In this document: positions 34,976 to 44,382 of the stretch, one piece after another | How positions within the stretch are numbered: position 1 is the first letter of the stretch | How the letters are laid out: every line of letters begins with the position of its first letter | NCBI GenBank assembly: GCA_963816535.1 | Contig: CAWFKW010000007.1 | Coordinates: 1 to 64,000, forward strand | Direction: 5' to 3' | DNA from: CAWFKW01 sp963816535 | GTDB taxonomy: Bacteria; Bacteroidota; Ignavibacteria; Tepidaquicellales; OLB5 | DNA: 64,000 nucleotides | Notes under the pieces: model-generated | What the model saw: the letters and a program-made list of their open reading frames with translations, nothing else | Databases searched by the model: none | Told to the model about the DNA's origin: nothing | Translations under genes and position numbers: made by a program

Positions 34976-36610
34976 ATGTTAAAGAAATTCAATATTCTAT
35001 CCGCTTTATTGGTTATAGCTGTTACACAATGCTGTTTTGCGCAGGTAAGTACTCAGTGGGTTGCAAGATACAATGGAGCATCCAGCACATTGAATGAGGC
35101 GACATGCATGGCAATTGATAATCATGGCAATACATATGTAGGCGGATACAGCTTTTCGGAAATTAACAAAGAAAACTATGTAACTATTAAGTACGATGCC
35201 GATGGTAAAGAGCTTTGGGTGGAAGTGTATGACGGTACAGGCGGAGGCAGAGACGTTATAACCGCGGTCGCAGTGGATGAAGCAGGCAACGTTTATGTTA
35301 CAGGCTACAGCGATGGTAAAGGTACAGGCTCAGATTACCTCACGATAAAATATGACCCAAACGGTAAAGAGCTCTGGGCGGCGCGTTATAACGGCGAAGA
35401 CAACAAAAATGACGGAGCCGCGGCCCTTGCTGTGGATAAAGACGGGAGTGTTTATGTTACAGGCTACAGTGAATTAAAAAAGAGCAGCGCAGATATTGTT
35501 ACTATTAAATATAATCAGAACGGTGAAGTAATGTGGTTTTCACGGTTTGATAACCCTAATAACACAGTGGACTATGCAACGTGCCTTGCGCTGGATAATT
35601 CAGGATTTGTTTATGTGGGCGGATACAGCAATACATCCGGCCAGGAAATGGAATACACGATATTAAAATATGCTGTATCCGGCTCATTGATTTGGACAAA
35701 GTTCTATCACGCAGACGGAAGCGATTATAACCAGGTTACGTCTGTTGCGCCTGATGCGCTTGGAAATTTGTATGTAACGGGCGCAAGCCATAACAACGAT
35801 ACAAAAGAAGATATTGCAACTCTTAAGCTTGATGAAAATGGAAAGCTTCTGTGGAAAGCAACTTATAATGGCCCGTCAAACAACACTGATGTGCCTTCCG
35901 CAATGATTGTTGATAAAGAAGGAAACGCTTTTGTTACCGGCAGCAGCAAAGGAAGCGGAACTGATTTTGATTATATCACACTCAAATACAATTCTGAAGG
36001 CAAAGAAGTTTGGAATGCAAGATACAACGACCAGTCGAACGGCGCCGATCTGGCTTCGTGTATAGCAATGGATTCGCTTGGCAGCATATACGTTTCAGGC
36101 TCAACATGGAACGGGACCGATGAAGACTACGCGACAATCAAATACAATCCGCTTGGAGCTGAATTGTGGGTGGCAAAATACAACGGCCCCGGCAATTCTA
36201 TCGATAGGGCCACAGCTATCTCCGTGGGCTCTGGTGGCGACCTCTTTGTAACCGGCTTCGGCGTTGGCGCTTCAGGAGTTAACGAATTTGCTACAATTAA
36301 GTATACCCAAACGCCTTCGGAAAGTTCGCCGGGACTTGTTTCGCCGTCATCAGGCTCTACAGTAACAGATCCTTCACCTGTATTGCAGTGGAATATATTG
36401 AAAAATGCAGATATGTACAGACTGCAGGTCTCAACCGACCAGAGTTTCTATCAGACTTTTATCGATATCAGGCTTGACCTTGCTAGCGCTAAATATAAGA
36501 TCCCTTCCTCAAAACTGACAAGCAATACTATATATTTCTGGAGAGTAGGGGCGCTAAATGCAGCGGGCTCAGGGCCATGGTCGCCGATCTGGACATTCTC
36601 AATCAAATGA
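34976..36610 (+). CDS. Secreted SBBP-repeat beta-propeller protein with a C-terminal FN3-like domain
   Basis: I start at the ATG at 34976, which gives a signal peptide (FNILSALLVIAVTQCCFAQ). The longer frame from 34787 begins inside a palindromic repeat. About eight SBBP repeats (each with GNTYVGGYS, GNVYVTGYSDG, SVYVTGYS ... TIKYD.NGK.LW.A.YNG) form one or more propellers at about residues 20-445. A fibronectin-III-like domain (SPGLVSPSSGSTVTDPSPVLQWN) ends the 544-residue protein. It lacks the NYPNPFNP sorting domain of the other secreted proteins, so its export route may differ. Confidence 0.85.
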   Translation: MLKKFNILSALLVIAVTQCCFAQVSTQWVARYNGASSTLNEATCMAIDNHGNTYVGGYSFSEINKENYVTIKYDADGKELWVEVYDGTGGGRDVITAVAVDEAGNVYVTGYSDGKGTGSDYLTIKYDPNGKELWAARYNGEDNKNDGAAALAVDKDGSVYVTGYSELKKSSADIVTIKYNQNGEVMWFSRFDNPNNTVDYATCLALDNSGFVYVGGYSNTSGQEMEYTILKYAVSGSLIWTKFYHADGSDYNQVTSVAPDALGNLYVTGASHNNDTKEDIATLKLDENGKLLWKATYNGPSNNTDVPSAMIVDKEGNAFVTGSSKGSGTDFDYITLKYNSEGKEVWNARYNDQSNGADLASCIAMDSLGSIYVSGSTWNGTDEDYATIKYNPLGAELWVAKYNGPGNSIDRATAISVGSGGDLFVTGFGVGASGVNEFATIKYTQTPSESSPGLVSPSSGSTVTDPSPVLQWNILKNADMYRLQVSTDQSFYQTFIDIRLDLASAKYKIPSSKLTSNTIYFWRVGALNAAGSGPWSPIWTFSIK

Positions 36611-36828
36611 ACATTACTTTCCGGGTTTTCTGTAGTCGTTTCTTTTGAAATAAGAAACATTCAAGATGCGGATTTGTTGAAAAGCAGCCGTGAAACACCT
36701 CTTTTTTGTTTTCATTTGGAACTTTTTGTGAAACAATTTATATAATAAATATTTGTATATTGCACTTTAGTTAGTTAATTTTACGAAATTGAATTTATAA
36801 TAATAAATAAGATAAAGGAATAATTAAA

Positions 36829-37845
36829 ATGGGAATTGCGTTAGAAATAATCCAGTTTTTTGACGAATCAGGCAGGGAGCTAGTTCATCGCGAGCCTCAG
36901 GCCGGTTCCACCGATATTAAAATGGGAGCTCAGCTTATTGTTCAGGATACGCAGGCTGCAGTTTTTTACAGGGACGGCAAAGCGCTCGACGTATTTAGCT
37001 CAGGAAGGCATACATTAACCACGGAAAATATTCCGGTGTTAACTAAATTGCTGTCGCTGCCTTTCGGGTTTAATTCGCCGTTCCAGGCCGAAGTGTATTT
37101 CGTATCGATGAAAAAATTCATCGATTTGAAGTGGGGAACCAAGTCGCCTATTAATTTCAGGGATAGCGAACTGCAATATGTTCAGCTGCGCGCTTCGGGT
37201 AAATTCTCAATGAGAATTAAAGACCCTCAAATGTTTATTAACGAAATAGTCGGCACGCAGGGAAAATATACAACCGCTGATATTGAAGATTATCTGAGAG
37301 ATTCAATTGTATCCAAATTAAACGGCGTGCTTGGCAAGAACCTGAAAACCGTATTTGAGCTTGGGCAGGCCTATGCAAATATTGAAACAGGCGTTAAGGC
37401 TGAAGCCGAAGACTTCTTCAATTCGATGGGTATTGAGCTCACCGATATCATCCTGGCAGGCATCGTACCGCCGGATGAAGTTCAGGAGAAGATCAACGAA
37501 AGAAGCTCGATGGCTGCAGTCGGTAATCTTGACGCATACATGAAATTCAAAACCGCGCAGGCAATGGAAAAAGCGGCCGAGAACCAGGGCGGAGGCGGAA
37601 GCGCCGGAATTGGCGTTGGGCTCGGAGCCGGTATGACAATGGCCAACATGATGATGGGTTCTATGCAGCAGAACCAAAATCAGAACCAGCAGAACCAGAA
37701 CCAAAATCAGCAGGGCGGCGGCCAGCAGCAATCGCAGGAAGACGTGCTTGCTACGATTGAGAAACTTGCTAAGCTGAAAGACGCAGGCGCGCTTACACAG
37801 GAAGAATTCGACGCTAAAAAGAAAGACTTACTTTCAAAGCTGTAA
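36829..37845 (+). CDS. YdjI-like SPFH-domain protein with a C-terminal SHOCT motif
   Basis: 338 residues. The SPFH core (about 30-240) contains GAQLIVQDTQAAVFYRDGKALDVFSSGRHTL and the FQAEVYFVSMKKFIDLKWGTKSPI block shared with B. subtilis YdjI. A Gly/Gln/Asn linker (about 250-300, with a repetitive QNQNQQ run) leads to a SHOCT helix pair (IEKLAKLKDAGALTQEEFDAKKKDLL). AAAGGAAT precedes the start. It heads a four-gene run with three zinc-ribbon proteins. In Bacillus, YdjI works with YdjG/YdjH and PspA in membrane stress. No pspA is nearby here, so the role is inferred by analogy only. Confidence 0.85.
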   Translation: MGIALEIIQFFDESGRELVHREPQAGSTDIKMGAQLIVQDTQAAVFYRDGKALDVFSSGRHTLTTENIPVLTKLLSLPFGFNSPFQAEVYFVSMKKFIDLKWGTKSPINFRDSELQYVQLRASGKFSMRIKDPQMFINEIVGTQGKYTTADIEDYLRDSIVSKLNGVLGKNLKTVFELGQAYANIETGVKAEAEDFFNSMGIELTDIILAGIVPPDEVQEKINERSSMAAVGNLDAYMKFKTAQAMEKAAENQGGGGSAGIGVGLGAGMTMANMMMGSMQQNQNQNQQNQNQNQQGGGQQQSQEDVLATIEKLAKLKDAGALTQEEFDAKKKDLLSKL

Positions 37846-37854
37846 ATCAAATTC

Positions 37855-37887
37855 GGACTCTCCGGCGGATTTGAATCCGGAGAGTCC
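37855..37887 (+). other. Strong hairpin between the SPFH and first zinc-ribbon gene
   Basis: GGACTCTCCGG pairs with CCGGAGAGTCC (perfect 11 bp). No T run follows, so it is more likely an RNA stability or processing hairpin than a full terminator. Confidence 0.6.
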
Positions 37888-37913
37888 AATACTTCTCATT
37901 ACAATATAATTCT

Positions 37914-38711
37914 ATGCAAATTAAATGCACCCAATGCGGCGCTGATGTAACAGTCCAGCAGGATGAGACTTTTATTAATTGTCCGTACTGCGGCTCTGCG
38001 CTGTATTTAGATAAGAAGAAAGTTGTATTCCATTACGTTATCAATTCAAACTTCAAGCCTAATGAGGCTGAAGGGAATCTGAAAAGATGGATGGCGGGCA
38101 ATCACACTGTGAAAGACCTTGACCAGAAAGCTGTAATGGGGAAATCAAATTTCTATTATTTTCCTGTTTGGTATTTCAAGGTCAAAGATGCTTCGGGAGA
38201 CAAGATATACATTCAGCCGGCGGCCAGCACGTCTGTTTCAGAGATAAAAAAGCTGTCGATTCCTGCAGGAGCGCTTAAGTTTTACGAGAAAGACCAGTAC
38301 AATGACGACCAAATGGTAGCGCCGGATGTTTTGCTGGATTCAGCAAGGTCATGGCTGCAGACTACAGGCGTTGATATTAATAATATCGCTGAAGCCGCGC
38401 TGGTGCATATTCCGTTTTACCAGTTTTACTACACATATAATAACGCCACGTTTACAGCGGTTGTTGAAGCGTCATCAGGGCAGGTTTATGCAAACATTTA
38501 TCCCGCCAAGAGCGAGGCCCCGTTCAAGATAGTGTTCGGCGTCAGTATTGCCGCATTTGTTTTGATGACGATTATATGTTATGTGATCGGATTTGTGCTA
38601 AGTCATGGTCGGGAAGGCTTTGTTAACGCGGAAGTATTTAAAATATTTGCATATGCGCTTGTCTCTGTTCCATTGGTTGCAATGGCGTATATTATAGCGA
38701 AAAAAGTATAA
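37914..38711 (+). CDS. Zinc-ribbon membrane protein 1
   Basis: 265 residues. An N-terminal zinc ribbon has cysteines 5, 8, 23 and 26 (CTQCG ... CPYCG). A beta-rich middle domain with aromatic-proline strands (YYFPVWYFKVKD, HIPFYQFYYTY) follows. Two C-terminal membrane helices (IVFGVSIAAFVLMTIICYVIGFVL and FAYALVSVPLVAMAYIIA) end the protein. TFIIB-like ribbons of this sort bind zinc and probably act as scaffolds at the inner membrane. It lies 68 bp behind the SPFH gene and is followed by two related genes. Confidence 0.75.
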   Translation: MQIKCTQCGADVTVQQDETFINCPYCGSALYLDKKKVVFHYVINSNFKPNEAEGNLKRWMAGNHTVKDLDQKAVMGKSNFYYFPVWYFKVKDASGDKIYIQPAASTSVSEIKKLSIPAGALKFYEKDQYNDDQMVAPDVLLDSARSWLQTTGVDINNIAEAALVHIPFYQFYYTYNNATFTAVVEASSGQVYANIYPAKSEAPFKIVFGVSIAAFVLMTIICYVIGFVLSHGREGFVNAEVFKIFAYALVSVPLVAMAYIIAKKV

Positions 38712-38771
38712 TTTGATTCATCAAATTAGTAAGATTCATCAGATTCAATAATTTAAAATTGTAGCCCCCAA

Positions 38772-38824
38772 TATTGTCTCCCTCTAACAGGGGGGGACGC
38801 GCACCAATGGTGCGCAGATGGGGT
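38772..38824. repeat. CTCCCTC...GCGCACCATGGTGCGC palindromic repeat, copy 2
   Basis: A CTCCCTCTAACAGGGGGGA arm is followed by a perfect GCGCACCA/TGGTGCGC palindrome. It lies in the 175-bp gap between zinc-ribbon genes 1 and 2 and is related to 34705-34747. Confidence 0.65.
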
Positions 38825-38886
38825 AAACATCAGATCAAGTTCATTAGATTAAAACAATTTACTACTAACTATTAACAGAACATAAT

Positions 38887-39972
38887 TTGGCTGAAAAAGT
38901 TTTAAAAGGAGTTACTTGTCCCGCATGCAGCGGCGAACTGGATTTAACGGAAGGCATGAAGTCGTTCAACTGCAAGTACTGCGGAACTCTGTTATTGGCA
39001 AAAGGAATAGACGGCGTGCTGAAATTTTATGTACCCAATACGCTTCAGCGCAACATCGCCATACAAAAAGCCTTCAACTGGCTGGGCCATGGACTTTCGA
39101 AAGCAAAAGGATTGAAGAACCAGTCAAAAGTAGACGATGCTTTCCTCACTTACATTCCCTATTGGCGCGTAAGGGCGGACGTCATCGGGTGGGTATTCGG
39201 TAAGGAACGCAGAACCGAAACCACAAACGGCAGCACACGCACGTATTATGTGGATGTTGAGAAGAAAATATTAAAAACATATGACCGCACCTATGCCGCT
39301 TGCGACGTAGCTGAGCTTGGCGTAAAAAGAGTTAATCTGGCGGGCGATGAAATGCGCCCGGTGAATTTTGAAGAGTTGCAAACGCAGGGAATGCTGTTCA
39401 ATATTGTTTCTTCGGAAAAGGACGTGACTGAATTAGCGGAAACCCAGTTTGTTAACGAAGCCGTTAACTCGGTTTCGCTTGACCAGATAACATTTCAGCA
39501 TAATGACCTTGTAAGGCCGGCTGTAAATATAGTTTATTACCCGCTGTGGGTTGTAAGATACGTTTTCAAAAACCGCACGTACCAGGTTGTAGTTGACGGT
39601 CAGGACGGAAGTATCTGCTACGGAAAGGCTCCCGGCAACGATCTGTACAGGGGCATAACGGGAATTTTCGGAACTGCTGTTGGGATGTATCTTATCACAT
39701 TTTTCGGCGCGTTTGGAATAATAGACGGCAGCTCAAGCGCCAAAGCCGCAATCATTCTGTATATAATTTGCATAGCCTTAGGCGTGGTCGCTATCCGCTG
39801 GGCATGGAAAAAATTCAGGTATGGAGGTGAAATTGAAGAAGGCACAGGCATTGTAGCCGATGCAGGCCCGCAGAAAAAAAGTATTCTTAAACAGGCGACA
39901 TCCGGAACTATAGGCAGAAGCGCATTCGGCGTAGGCGACGTTGCGGATATTGCATCAAGCTTATTTGATTAA
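38887..39972 (+). CDS. Zinc-ribbon membrane protein 2
   Basis: 361 residues from a TTG start at 38887; no better start is in frame. The zinc ribbon has cysteines 11, 14, 29 and 32 (CPACSG ... CKYCG). The body repeats the aromatic-proline strand signature (TYIPYWRVRADV, IVYYPLWVVRYVF), and two membrane helices sit near residues 255-305. The acidic tail contains many Gly/Ser. It is clearly related to protein 1 and the next gene, and only 3 bp separate it from the next start. Confidence 0.75.
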   Translation: MAEKVLKGVTCPACSGELDLTEGMKSFNCKYCGTLLLAKGIDGVLKFYVPNTLQRNIAIQKAFNWLGHGLSKAKGLKNQSKVDDAFLTYIPYWRVRADVIGWVFGKERRTETTNGSTRTYYVDVEKKILKTYDRTYAACDVAELGVKRVNLAGDEMRPVNFEELQTQGMLFNIVSSEKDVTELAETQFVNEAVNSVSLDQITFQHNDLVRPAVNIVYYPLWVVRYVFKNRTYQVVVDGQDGSICYGKAPGNDLYRGITGIFGTAVGMYLITFFGAFGIIDGSSSAKAAIILYIICIALGVVAIRWAWKKFRYGGEIEEGTGIVADAGPQKKSILKQATSGTIGRSAFGVGDVADIASSLFD

Positions 39973-39975
39973 AAT

Positions 39976-40590
39976 ATGGATGATTTTAAATTAGTCGCCG
40001 TTAAATGCAAAAGCTGCGATAGCGGCCTTACAACTGAAGTTAATGATAACGTCGTATACTGCGCAAGCTGCGGGAACGGCTGGGAAATAGTTGACGGCGG
40101 ACTTGTGCCGATCGATATTAACTTTGCCAAGCCGCTTATCCAGGGAACCGGCGAATTGATCTACAAACCTTTCTGGCTTGTGGATACATACCTTAAAATA
40201 ATTTCCCGCGACGCATCAGGCGGATGGACCACTACCCTGTTCGGCGGCGGCTCATCTAACCAAACTGAAGGAAATGTCCTATTCTATGTGCCAGCTTTCT
40301 GGATGACCATTGAGTCGGTTAAGAACCTTGGCGGCACTTTTACTACAAAAAACCCGGTTGCGTCTCCGCAAAAATATAACGTTAAAATGACAGGTTTCAA
40401 TTTTAATAAAGAAGATGCAAAAAAAATCGCCGAGTTTATTTTCCTTTCCATCGAAGCCGAGAAATCAGATACAATGCGCAACATTGATTACGATATGGAT
40501 GTTAAATCGATCCGCGTTTTGGGAATCCCCTTCTACAAACAGGCAAACGGAAAATTAAAAGATGCTGTGCTGGGGATTGAAGTGGTTTGA
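39976..40590 (+). CDS. Zinc-ribbon protein 3, soluble
   Basis: 204 residues. The zinc ribbon has cysteines 11, 14, 29 and 32 (CKSCDSG ... CASCGNG). The signature strands recur (IYKPFWLVDTYLKI, LFYVPAFWMTI, LGIPFYKQ). I see no membrane helix, so this partner is probably cytosolic or peripheral. The very close spacing to gene 2 suggests they are made together. No enzyme motif is visible. Confidence 0.72.
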   Translation: MDDFKLVAVKCKSCDSGLTTEVNDNVVYCASCGNGWEIVDGGLVPIDINFAKPLIQGTGELIYKPFWLVDTYLKIISRDASGGWTTTLFGGGSSNQTEGNVLFYVPAFWMTIESVKNLGGTFTTKNPVASPQKYNVKMTGFNFNKEDAKKIAEFIFLSIEAEKSDTMRNIDYDMDVKSIRVLGIPFYKQANGKLKDAVLGIEVV

Positions 40591-40648
40591 TTTACCTAGA
40601 AGACTTCGAATAGGGCTTCAGTTTTAACAGTCACAGAGAGCTTCTTCT

Positions 40649-40706
40649 AGATTCCCGCTCTACGAGTCTTCGACTAGTTGAGTCGTAGACCTTCGCGGGA
40701 ATGACG
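40649..40706. repeat. SRLRGND-type palindrome, copy 3, with a nested 32-bp palindrome
   Basis: GATTCCCGC and CTTCGCGGGAATGA are the two halves of the repeat seen elsewhere, here separated by an extra 32 bp (40659-40690). That insert is itself flanked by TCTACGA/TCGTAGA inverted ends. The insert disrupts the loop but leaves the stem able to form. Confidence 0.8.
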
Positions 40707-40710
40707 AGCC

Positions 40711-40883
40711 GGGGGCGCAAATATGCGTCCCTCTTTATTTTACGGTCTTTTGTCATTCCCGCGAAAGCGGGAATCTAACTAATGGCATTCTTAGATTGAG
40801 AACGTGTATGATAGTTGCTAATTATAAGAGAACGTAAAAAATGCATTTAGAGACACCAATACGCGTCCCTCTTTATTTTGCGG
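40711..40883. repeat. Repeat cluster after the zinc-ribbon operon
   Basis: Two copies of a unit containing RCGTCCCTCTTTATTTT(G/A)CGG lie at 40725-40745 and 40863-40883. Between them at 40752-40777 is a normal SRLRGND palindrome (TCATTCCCGCGAAAGCGGGAATC). The gap 40591-40917 holds no gene. Confidence 0.7.
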
Positions 40884-40917
40884 ATAATTATATTTACTGA
40901 TAATTATCTGCCAATTA

Positions 40918-41559
40918 ATGCCGGCTGACCACAAAACATACAATCAAATCGCAGGGCAAAATCTTGGGCGCATCGAGGCCTTAAGCGACGGCGTTTTTGC
41001 AATAGCTATGACTTTACTTGTGCTCGATCTCAGGGTTCCCGTAAGCGCGGCAATAAAAACAGAAGCCGATCTTTACGGCGCATTTTGCGCGCTAACCCCG
41101 AACCTGCTCAGTTATTTCCTCAGCTTCATGACCCTCGGAATCTTTTGGACAGGAATATCGACTCAATTCGGTTACATAAAACAAAGCGACCGGCATCAAA
41201 ACTGGCTGACTTTGTTCTTTTTATTATTTGTATCGCTTGCCCCCTTTACTACGGCATTTTTAAGCCAGCATATACTTTTTAAATTTGCCGTCGGGTTATA
41301 CTGGCTCAATATCTTCCTGCTTGGATTATTCATTTTCCTTCACTGGGCATACGCGCTTAAGCATGGACATTTATCAATTGAAGGCGACGAGCTGAACTCA
41401 GTTAATAAGGCTTTGAAAGGCAGAGTTGTATATGCTCAATTGCTTTATGCAGGGGGAGCCGCGCTATGCTTTATCAGCACATACCTAAGCGTGGCCGTAA
41501 TAATAGCCATCCAGCTCAACTATGCCCTGGCGATACAGTACAGAAAGCGCAAAATCTGA
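40918..41559 (+). CDS. TMEM175-family potassium channel-like protein
   Basis: 213 residues with six hydrophobic helices. The first helix carries the family signature RIEALSDGVFAIAMTLLVLDLRVP (RxxxFSDG variant), the pore-lining element of bacterial TMEM175 (DUF1211) potassium channels. Standard P-loop selectivity residues are absent in this family. The protein is the usual length for one bacterial repeat. The call is by motif; conductance is unproven. Confidence 0.85.
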   Translation: MPADHKTYNQIAGQNLGRIEALSDGVFAIAMTLLVLDLRVPVSAAIKTEADLYGAFCALTPNLLSYFLSFMTLGIFWTGISTQFGYIKQSDRHQNWLTLFFLLFVSLAPFTTAFLSQHILFKFAVGLYWLNIFLLGLFIFLHWAYALKHGHLSIEGDELNSVNKALKGRVVYAQLLYAGGAALCFISTYLSVAVIIAIQLNYALAIQYRKRKI

Positions 41560-41644
41560 TGTAAAGGCATATGAAAACTTGTGGTTTGATTGGCGGTGCA
41601 GCAAGGCTCTGGACAGTCGAATATTACAGCCGTCCTATGACAGA

Positions 41645-42466
41645 CTAATTAAACTTTATTTCAGGATATTCGAATTTTATGCCAAGCTCCTTCATGAACT
41701 GCAGCACAGCTACTATCTGAAGCTTCACACGGTCCTCGATATTAAATCCCCGCCATGTTTCGATTGTATAGGAATCTATATGTAGTTTGGTGACGAAGTT
41801 ATCTAAGGAACTGTAGTCGTGGTATTCATAGTAATGCGGATGGAACTTAAACTCATCAACCGGGATCTTTGCGTCCATATCATCGACGCAGTTTGTCATG
41901 AATTTAGGAAAGGGCTGAAGAAAAGTTATAACTATTTGCCCGTAGGCCTTTTCAGCGTCGTTAGATGCGTCGCCGTTATATTTTGTACGCGCCTCATGGA
42001 GATTTATTATCAGGTCAGGCTTAACAGAATCCACAAGCCACATAAACTCATAAGCCAATCGGAACTCGTAAACATCGGATTGAAGATTGCCGGGAAAGGC
42101 GTGATTGAAATCAATATTTATCTCTCTTACATTCTGGTCGCATGCCTGTTTGTTAACTCTGGGAATTATTATCAGCGTGCCTGCAAGGATATTAATATTA
42201 TGCAGAATGGAATCGCAGCACATAAACGCCGCAATTTCGTCGCCGTGAATGCCGCCATCAAGTATCATTGTGGGACCGGATTTCCTGCCCACAAGAGAAT
42301 AATACGGCGTTTCATAAACGTCATTTTCTCCCAGCACATCCTGTTTAAGCGTGTGATATGACCGCTCCTCGGATGACCCGGAGTCGCTCTCTATACGCGC
42401 CTGAGCCGCGGCGGTAAGGAGCAAAGATAATATTATGGCAAATATCGCCCTTCTCATTAACTGCAA
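41645..42466 (-). CDS. AstE/aspartoacylase-like M14-family hydrolase, exported
   Basis: 273 residues. A signal peptide (IFAIILSLLLTAAAQA) is followed by the zinc-peptidase-like core. It has GGIHGDE (His and Glu ligands, about residue 75) and IINLHEA (third His ligand, about 158), as in succinylglutamate desuccinylase and related carboxypeptidases. VNKQACDQNVREINIDFNHAFPG matches the N-R-xF-P substrate segment. It probably removes an acyl or amino-acid group from a small or cell-wall substrate outside the cytoplasm. Confidence 0.75.
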   Translation of the reverse strand: MQLMRRAIFAIILSLLLTAAAQARIESDSGSSEERSYHTLKQDVLGENDVYETPYYSLVGRKSGPTMILDGGIHGDEIAAFMCCDSILHNINILAGTLIIIPRVNKQACDQNVREINIDFNHAFPGNLQSDVYEFRLAYEFMWLVDSVKPDLIINLHEARTKYNGDASNDAEKAYGQIVITFLQPFPKFMTNCVDDMDAKIPVDEFKFHPHYYEYHDYSSLDNFVTKLHIDSYTIETWRGFNIEDRVKLQIVAVLQFMKELGIKFEYPEIKFN

Positions 42467-42589
42467 ATATACAATAAATTAATTACTAATTACAAATGAT
42501 TAATTACTAAAAAAAATCAAATCGAACTATCAAATATCTATTGTTATTTGGTTATAGGGTTTTTCGTAATTAGTAATTACTAATTGGTA

Positions 42590-44350
42590 TTAATACCCAA
42601 TCGCCATTCCATATCCCCGGCGGTCGGAGTGGCCGTAGAATGTGTGATTGTTCCAATCGATTAGAATCCCCTCAACCCTGCCGAACTCAGAGACCTCCTT
42701 TATTTCGTGTCCCTTTTCCTTCAGCTTAGCCTGAACTTCATCATCAAACGCGCCTTTTTCAATTTGAATATATTCAGGCTGCCACTGGTGATGATATCTT
42801 GGCGCATCTATAGCGTCATTAAGAGACATCTTAAAATCAATCACGTTCAGGATGGTTTCCAGCACGGTAGTAATTATTTTTCCTCCGCCCGGCGAACCAA
42901 CAACCATGAATGGCTTGCCTTCTCTTAGTATTATCGTCGGCGTCATCGAGCTCAGCATTCTTTTATTGGGCTGAACCGAGTTTGCATCGCTTCCGAGCAA
43001 TCCAAACATATTCGGGGCTCCCGGCTTTGATGCAAAATCATCCATTTCATCGTTCAAAAAGAAACCGGCGCCATCCACAACTACAAAAGAACCGTAAAGA
43101 TTGTTGAGCGTAGTCGTAACGCTAACCATGTTCCCTTCTTTATCTATTACAGAGTATTGAGTGGTTTCCTTACTCTCTTTGTCTTCAGAAATTTTACCCG
43201 GCTTTATATCCGCCCCCGGCGTGGCATTATCCTGAATTTCCTTAACTCTTTGGACAGCATATTTTTTGCTTATCAGCGTTTCTATCGGAACCTTATAGAA
43301 GTCAGGATCGCCAAGGTACTCGCTTCTGTCTGCAAAAACTCTTTTCATCGACTCAACCACCTTATGTATATAATCGGAATACTCCTTTATTCCGTAGTAG
43401 ACGGAACTTCTGTCAGGAACGGGAAAATTCTCTATCATATTAAGCAGGCATATCAGCGCGACTCCGCCGCTGCTTGGGGGCCCCATCGAATAAACATCGA
43501 AGCCTTTGTAACTGGCGCTGAGCGCCGGACGCTCGACAGGCTGATAATTTGCAAGATCCTCCTGTGTGATCAACCCGCCGTTATCTTTAACTTCCTTTTC
43601 TATCAATCCTGCGGTTATACCGCCATAAAACCCTTCCCTGCCGTGTATCTTAATAAGCTTCAGGGTATTTGCAAGATCATTCTGGAAAAATACTTCGCCT
43701 TCTGCGTATTTCAATCCGTTTTTTGTGAAGATCTTCCTGGTCGAATTATATTTCCTGAAATTTTCGTAATTGGCGTTAAGCGATTCCGCAAGCTTTGGCT
43801 CGATTTCAAATCCATAATCGGCAAGATTTATTGCCGGATCCAAAACTGAATCTCTCGGCAGCGTGCCGTATTTCTCCAGGGCATAAAGCAAACCTGCAAC
43901 GGAGCCTGGTACTCCGCATGATAAATACCCTTCCTGGCTTCTTTCAGGAACAAAATTCCCCTTATCATCAAGGAACATATCTCTTGTAGAGGCCGAGGGC
44001 GCTTTTTCCCTGTAATCAATTGTAGTCACTTTTCCGTCTTTGGTCCTTATTACCATGAAGCCTCCGCCGCCAATATTTCCCGCCTGCGGAAATGTAACTG
44101 CAAGCGTAAAACCCATTGCAACAGCAGCGTCGACAGCATTTCCGCCTTTTTTGAGAATCTCTATACCCACCTGCGAAGCGTACTTGCTGGCTGACAACAC
44201 CATGCCGTTTGTACCCGTTACATCTGAAGAATAATTGAAAGTTTTTTTCTGAAAAGCGCTTTTGACAGGGTTGTTAAAATAAGAGGCGTAGTAAAGAAAA
44301 ACAAGGATCAGAGGAATTGAAAGCAAAAACCCGAGATTCTTTTTTATCAT
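42590..44350 (-). CDS. ggt: Gamma-glutamyltranspeptidase
   Basis: Extracytoplasmic Ntn-hydrolase that cleaves gamma-glutamyl bonds (glutathione). 586 residues. A single N-terminal membrane or signal helix (FLLSIPLILVFLYYASYF) is followed by the large subunit (GGNAVDAAVAMGFTLAV, GNIGGGGFM). The autocleavage site ETTQYSVIDKEGN lies near residue 395. The second Thr is the new N-terminus and nucleophile; it is followed by Gln-Tyr-Ser instead of the more usual His-Phe-Ser. The Gly-Ser loop VVGSPGGGKIITT, equivalent to the oxyanion-hole region, is present. Confidence 0.92.
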   Translation of the reverse strand: MIKKNLGFLLSIPLILVFLYYASYFNNPVKSAFQKKTFNYSSDVTGTNGMVLSASKYASQVGIEILKKGGNAVDAAVAMGFTLAVTFPQAGNIGGGGFMVIRTKDGKVTTIDYREKAPSASTRDMFLDDKGNFVPERSQEGYLSCGVPGSVAGLLYALEKYGTLPRDSVLDPAINLADYGFEIEPKLAESLNANYENFRKYNSTRKIFTKNGLKYAEGEVFFQNDLANTLKLIKIHGREGFYGGITAGLIEKEVKDNGGLITQEDLANYQPVERPALSASYKGFDVYSMGPPSSGGVALICLLNMIENFPVPDRSSVYYGIKEYSDYIHKVVESMKRVFADRSEYLGDPDFYKVPIETLISKKYAVQRVKEIQDNATPGADIKPGKISEDKESKETTQYSVIDKEGNMVSVTTTLNNLYGSFVVVDGAGFFLNDEMDDFASKPGAPNMFGLLGSDANSVQPNKRMLSSMTPTIILREGKPFMVVGSPGGGKIITTVLETILNVIDFKMSLNDAIDAPRYHHQWQPEYIQIEKGAFDDEVQAKLKEKGHEIKEVSEFGRVEGILIDWNNHTFYGHSDRRGYGMAIGY

Positions 44351-44382
44351 TTTTTTCCGATGGACTATGCTTTATCCGGAAT

